Below, piece after piece: positions 61,101-64,000 of a stretch of DNA of 64,000 nt. The position numbers were made by a program, and so were the translations under genes. Each line of letters begins with the position of its first letter. Within the stretch, counting starts at the first letter, position 1. The stretch covers positions 620,001 through 684,000 of the forward strand of contig NZ_KB905899.1 of the NCBI RefSeq assembly GCF_000381085.1, written 5' to 3'. Under the pieces are notes generated by a model. That model had not been told where the DNA came from, ran no database searches, and saw only the letters and a program-made list of their open reading frames with translations. This DNA comes from Thiomicrorhabdus arctica DSM 13458. Its GTDB lineage: Bacteria; Pseudomonadota; Gammaproteobacteria; Thiomicrospirales; Thiomicrospiraceae.

Positions 61101-64000
61101 TGGCATTGAATGCAATATTCTTCGCTTGAATATTAGACTGAACATCGGATTTTTTTAATTTACCTTCCAAATCTTCACTTTCTGAAAAAAGCGCGCCACC
61201 AGTAAGCCAACCAGATTCTTTTTTATGAGATTCATTTAGACTGCCTTCATAACCCGCTTGAACATTGATATCTGTGGCGCTGTCTAAGATTAGATTACCC
61301 GTAGCGTCAATATTGGAACCGGTAAGTTGGATGCCCTTCTCTGTTGCGTTAAGACGAATGTCTTTCGCCGCCAAATTTGAGGCAATATTACTCGATGATA
61401 TATTGGTATTTTTGGCACTTTTCGATGCCATAAAATCACTGAATGATGAGTTGGATAGGACTGAATTAGAATCATTGACGGCTGTTATATCAATTGCTTT
61501 TGCGGTTAGATTTAGGGCTTCAGTTGCTTTGATGTCGGTTCCAACCAATGAGATTGTTTCTGCTTGAAGTCCAACGTTTTTAGCTGTCAAGTTAGTGATT
61601 TGCGCAGTGTTTGAAGCTGAGCTATCAAAGGATTTTTCGGTGCTTTGAATCAGGCCGCCATTTTTGTGTTTATGGGCTTCATTTACTTGTTGGGTGTTTT
61701 CACCTGCGGTTAATGAAATATTGCCTCCGGCGATTACATTCAGATCACCTCCAGTACTGGTCACCTGAGCCGCTCTAGCATTCAGGTCCTGACCCGCGGC
61801 CAGATTTAAGTTACCCTTTGTCTGTATTGTGCTACCGGTTTCCGTTTTACGACTATCGCTACGCCAGTTACTGCTGTCCCAAACTATTTTCTCGTCCTGA
61901 GATTCGGTCACCGTGGCCAGGTTTAAATTTTGGCCAGCGGTTAAGCTTGTATCACCAGATGATAGGTTTTGTAACTTAACCGCTTTAAGACTAAGGTCTC
62001 GACCTGCAGAAATATTCAAAGCACCTGTACCGCCTGTTACGCTGATTTCTGCAACACTGGCAATATTGGTTCGACGGCCTTGTGCACCGTTTTGTGTATT
62101 GGTCGTGCTGGCAAGGTTTATATCTCGACCCGCTACCGCCTGTAAACTATTCTGTGCGGTGATCCGTCCGCCTAGATTGTTAAGATCGGTTTGAGCTTGT
62201 AAATTGACATCTTGCCCGCGAATACGTCCGCCCAAATTGCGAAGATTATCGGCACTGATCCACGTATTGGCACTGGCTTGAATGGTCCCGCTATTGATTA
62301 AATCATTGGCCAGGTTTAGGTTCATGCTGTCAGCTGAAATAAGTCCACCCGATGCAGCGAGTTCCGTATTTTGCACGCGTACATATAATTGAGGAACCAG
62401 TGCTTTTTCTACGGAACCATCTGGCTGAGCAATCTCTTTTTCAACCATCCAGACCATGTCATTAGTCAGTTTTGCCATTTGATCTGCGCTTAATGCAACG
62501 CCTGGTGTCACTGCAAATTGTTGTGCATAATCAATTGCGTTATTCATAAGCGACTGATACTGTGCTTCGTCCGTTGCATAACCGGTTAAAAAACGGCGCC
62601 CTGTGAGTTGGGCTACCTGCTCTCTAATGAGCTTTTGTTCGTAGAAACCATCACCCAACCGTTTTTGAGTAATAGTAGGGTCAAAAGCAAGTTGGTCTAG
62701 AATGTAATCTGAACTCAACCAGGCTTGATTATTGGTAAAAGCCGAGTCTGTTTCAATAAAATAATGGGCACTTGGGTTGGGATTTGTTTTATACAAACGG
62801 TTATTTGGAAGCTCAACATTGCCGCCGACGGTACGAATAATGGTGGTGTTGCCCGGCAGAACGACGCTCATTCCATTGTTGGCAGTAGCCGTCTTAGTTT
62901 GGACGCCTGTGGTCAAGCCTGCCACTTGAGTACCTGTTCCATTTGGAGCGGTATTTTGTTTATAGAGCGCGGTACTAAGTGTGATGGCTTCGACTTTAGC
63001 GGCAGGGTTATATGCAGCCGTACTAGATCGAGTAGTATCTCTTCCATCGCGTTTCTTGCGCCATGATGTTGTCACAGTGCCTACATCACGGGTTACCCGT
63101 CGGCCTTGTGTTTGTTGGTTGTTTATCGATCCAACATGGGCTGATAAGTTACCGCCTGCGATGACCTGGCTGTCAGCATTTAATAAGCTGTCGGCTGTAA
63201 TGGTCATATTGCCACCTGATAAAATTTTACCTGGATCTGACGTCAGAATCGTTGTTTGCGTCGGGGTGCGTTGATAATTATACTGCAGCCATGTTAAATA
63301 CTCCCCTTCGGGTGTCATCAAACGTACGGACTCATGCAAACGAAGCCAAACGCCAGGTGTTCCTACCAGATAACGTTTACTTGCGCCACTTCCTTGGTAT
63401 TCCTTAACGGTTTCGGTAGGAAGCACTAACTCAGTCGTTGTGATATGTTTATTGCGATTATTGATTGATTGAGAAGCGAGGTTAAGATGACCCAAGGCTT
63501 CAATAGTTGCACTATTATTATTTACGGTGGTCGCTTGTCCTGTGGCGTTTTTATTAGTATCTAGGGCTCCTCCAATTGAAAGATCCCCTGCACTAAAGAT
63601 AAGTCCATGTTCGGTATTTGTCAGATTTTTTGTGCCGATATCCAACTGGTTGCGAGCGGCGATGACAGGGGCTCCGGCTCCTTCAGCTAAATTATTGATC
63701 GTGGTGGCTTCAATCGCGATATGGTCGCCATATATTCGTCCTGTACCAAGGTTATTGAGAGTGATGGTATCGATGAATGTCTCTTGCCCATTAATGAGCC
63801 CCCTGTTAATCAGGGTATTCGCTGCGGTCGCTTCTAATGTTATCTTATTGGCGCTCACTTGCCCATTTACCTGATTGTCAATCGTTGCCGCTTTGAGATA
63901 CACCTCTGCAATGGACTGAATATTTGACTGGTTTGTTAAAGTAGCAGCCGTTTCAATACGGACTTGACCATTCGTTTTAATTAACCCGGTGTGTAAATAG
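58192..64000 (-). CDS. Filamentous haemagglutinin/CdiA-type exoprotein with lipase-like C-terminus (5' end outside window)
   Basis: At least 1,936 residues are visible and the frame is open to the window edge; a GTG at 63903 is internal. Most of it is haemagglutinin repeat (beta-helix, recurrent GNLNLAAGQDLN, AGGNISLTAG, LNLTAKAIDI). A coiled-coil insert (about 60.3-60.6 kb; AKSQLDDSQSSYANYQTDLK) and serine-rich repeat blocks follow. After LLTDAGRNQIAKDL (about 59.2 kb) comes a distinct C-terminal domain with TINYNPSHGF, the nucleophile elbow AGHSQAN (58.59 kb), FGSPVN, NPGDFVAEGLGGN and SPHSSYEC, which could supply Ser, Asp and His of an alpha/beta hydrolase. No VENN motif is seen. I infer a two-partner-secreted contact-dependent toxin; the TpsB partner should lie to the right. 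Confidence 0.85.
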   Translation of the reverse strand, partial: YLHTGLIKTNGQVRIETAATLTNQSNIQSIAEVYLKAATIDNQVNGQVSANKITLEATAANTLINRGLINGQETFIDTITLNNLGTGRIYGDHIAIEATTINNLAEGAGAPVIAARNQLDIGTKNLTNTEHGLIFSAGDLSIGGALDTNKNATGQATTVNNNSATIEALGHLNLASQSINNRNKHITTTELVLPTETVKEYQGSGASKRYLVGTPGVWLRLHESVRLMTPEGEYLTWLQYNYQRTPTQTTILTSDPGKILSGGNMTITADSLLNADSQVIAGGNLSAHVGSINNQQTQGRRVTRDVGTVTTSWRKKRDGRDTTRSSTAAYNPAAKVEAITLSTALYKQNTAPNGTGTQVAGLTTGVQTKTATANNGMSVVLPGNTTIIRTVGGNVELPNNRLYKTNPNPSAHYFIETDSAFTNNQAWLSSDYILDQLAFDPTITQKRLGDGFYEQKLIREQVAQLTGRRFLTGYATDEAQYQSLMNNAIDYAQQFAVTPGVALSADQMAKLTNDMVWMVEKEIAQPDGSVEKALVPQLYVRVQNTELAASGGLISADSMNLNLANDLINSGTIQASANTWISADNLRNLGGRIRGQDVNLQAQTDLNNLGGRITAQNSLQAVAGRDINLASTTNTQNGAQGRRTNIASVAEISVTGGTGALNISAGRDLSLKAVKLQNLSSGDTSLTAGQNLNLATVTESQDEKIVWDSSNWRSDSRKTETGSTIQTKGNLNLAAGQDLNARAAQVTSTGGDLNVIAGGNISLTAGENTQQVNEAHKHKNGGLIQSTEKSFDSSASNTAQITNLTAKNVGLQAETISLVGTDIKATEALNLTAKAIDITAVNDSNSVLSNSSFSDFMASKSAKNTNISSSNIASNLAAKDIRLNATEKGIQLTGSNIDATGNLILDSATDINVQAGYEGSLNESHKKESGWLTGGALFSESEDLEGKLKKSDVQSNIQAKNIAFNANKNLNLAGVNIQAQDSLNANAENITISHAEKEEKVYSKHTKLTVSVGDVATSLLRPDELINDDEDGKVSLTLAKATYDSADKVMTTTTAIASKLGAANINLSATTDQTENAALGNLNITGSDLNATGDINLTATNDLTVKEAKNSVVTKESEVEGKAELKLVVKNEYVLIKTAVEALQTAKSQLDDSQSSYANYQTDLKNQQANLAQLKSDLKNGKLGIEQVDVEELSEYVNDLKSDASFYQANIALATANLATKTTALAAQTAKAASSTGTYGFNAGLELDVDAIEKQLAAYEQSALASNITANNITLNSGEKTTLQGSHLNAKQNISINSQNLNVLASTNVKNSDSSMDHKNINVSVDLYGGGGAASVSVSTDSSKQSSKALSQNNSRLLASNIRINTAETTTIEGATVHADEQLIINTKNLNVASVQDSSTNKSQSQGLSAGFGSSGLNALGVNNAKANSKQKTTVQTSLTANQVDINTQQHTLIQGATIAAVDSNGHDNGQLNLRTQTLEAKSLNNTLNSRSQSLGLNASIAGASNQTAETSSSISSVGIDFSNDNSNRKTKTLATLGQGNLQIADSENSQTQLLNRDIQDNEVDIYNIESHKGLSGSLDTNLLTDAGRNQIAKDLNEFGQNIQKVAQGLPEADNKNIVVAAIGKALDELSSYTVGIIPSNGSNGGLLGNIPVMLGDKDINHKVLQVVTTDYIKVKNNPENFIPIEESELYQKASSETRDKLKGQGLLVSIVPVQIDSSNATYQNFTNGMMNSEADAIKNGIAQTGSKVVTINYNPSHGFIGDGLESGVDKLGIVTTGVAKQTGQFVNEATTARGQNGFNMAGHSQANLLLKAGIEYQLDNGGFKGGEYFINPNGSSYSETVRGIPTFSSFGSPVNTNDMKTTMNKTPFIYNGSTANPGDFVAEGLGGNQGVDQQVGAMDRLKSVVNVPKLFTDKSPHSSYECKTENGNKCGETP

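Overview
The window reads as the chromosome of a free-living gammaproteobacterium of moderate-to-low GC. Conserved gene neighbourhoods support this: the gyrA-serC-pheA-hisC-tyrA-aroA-cmk-rpsA-ihfB-lapA-pyrF supercluster, rpsF-rpsR-DUF2232-rplI-dnaB-alr, a yci cluster (yciI, yciB, rnm, yciO, M50 protease, rluB) and ubiG-mupP-yciK. The protein style recalls the Thiomicrospira/Hydrogenovibrio sulfur oxidisers, but no sulfur or carbon-fixation gene is present, so the genus is only an inference.

Layout. 0-10 kb holds the 3' end of darP, a DMT exporter, a half-size asparaginase, a LexA-like S24 protein without a DNA-binding domain, the yci genes, rluB, slyX and an M61 peptidase. 10-15 kb holds gltX, four tRNA genes (Ala, Glu, Gly, Glu) and relA. 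15.2-16.1 kb is an accessory pocket: a small gene joining an integrase-type arm-binding domain to a DUF3310-like domain, a 20-bp perfect inverted repeat at its 3' end and an array of GTGACA repeats in front of it. 16-19.5 kb holds dusA, a DUF5710-xseA fusion, xseB and an arsC-like gene. 20-30 kb holds a membrane protein, rpoN, a bicupin protein, a two-component pair, a SPOR protein, a tiny one-helix protein, a ychJ-like gene, a MATE pump and nudF. 30-48 kb is the dense housekeeping block on the minus strand: alr, dnaB, the ribosomal genes, pyrF to gyrA. 48.5-51 kb holds ubiG, mupP-like and yciK-like genes on the plus strand, followed by a universal stress protein and a CPA2 antiporter on the minus strand.

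53.9-64 kb is the most accessory part. A very large filamentous-haemagglutinin/CdiA-type exoprotein, cut by the right edge, ends in a domain with an alpha/beta-hydrolase (lipase-like) GHSQ motif. Its stop codon overlaps the TTG start of a lipoprotein gene, the expected place for an immunity gene. Two more lipoprotein genes lie downstream, one of them a clear paralogue. They share the same TGTGGAGA...TTG leader, which in the first case is the 3' end of the toxin gene itself. A membrane protein and a TPR-like protein sit between direct repeats inside this array.

Across the window the word CAGGCCTG occurs 13 times by my reading. Eight copies are inside genes. The other five form longer perfect palindromes between genes; their outer arms differ in sequence from site to site but stay self-complementary. 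This looks like a highly iterated palindrome acting as terminator and perhaps as a genome-wide DNA tag. All assignments were made by reading the sequence; no database search was run.
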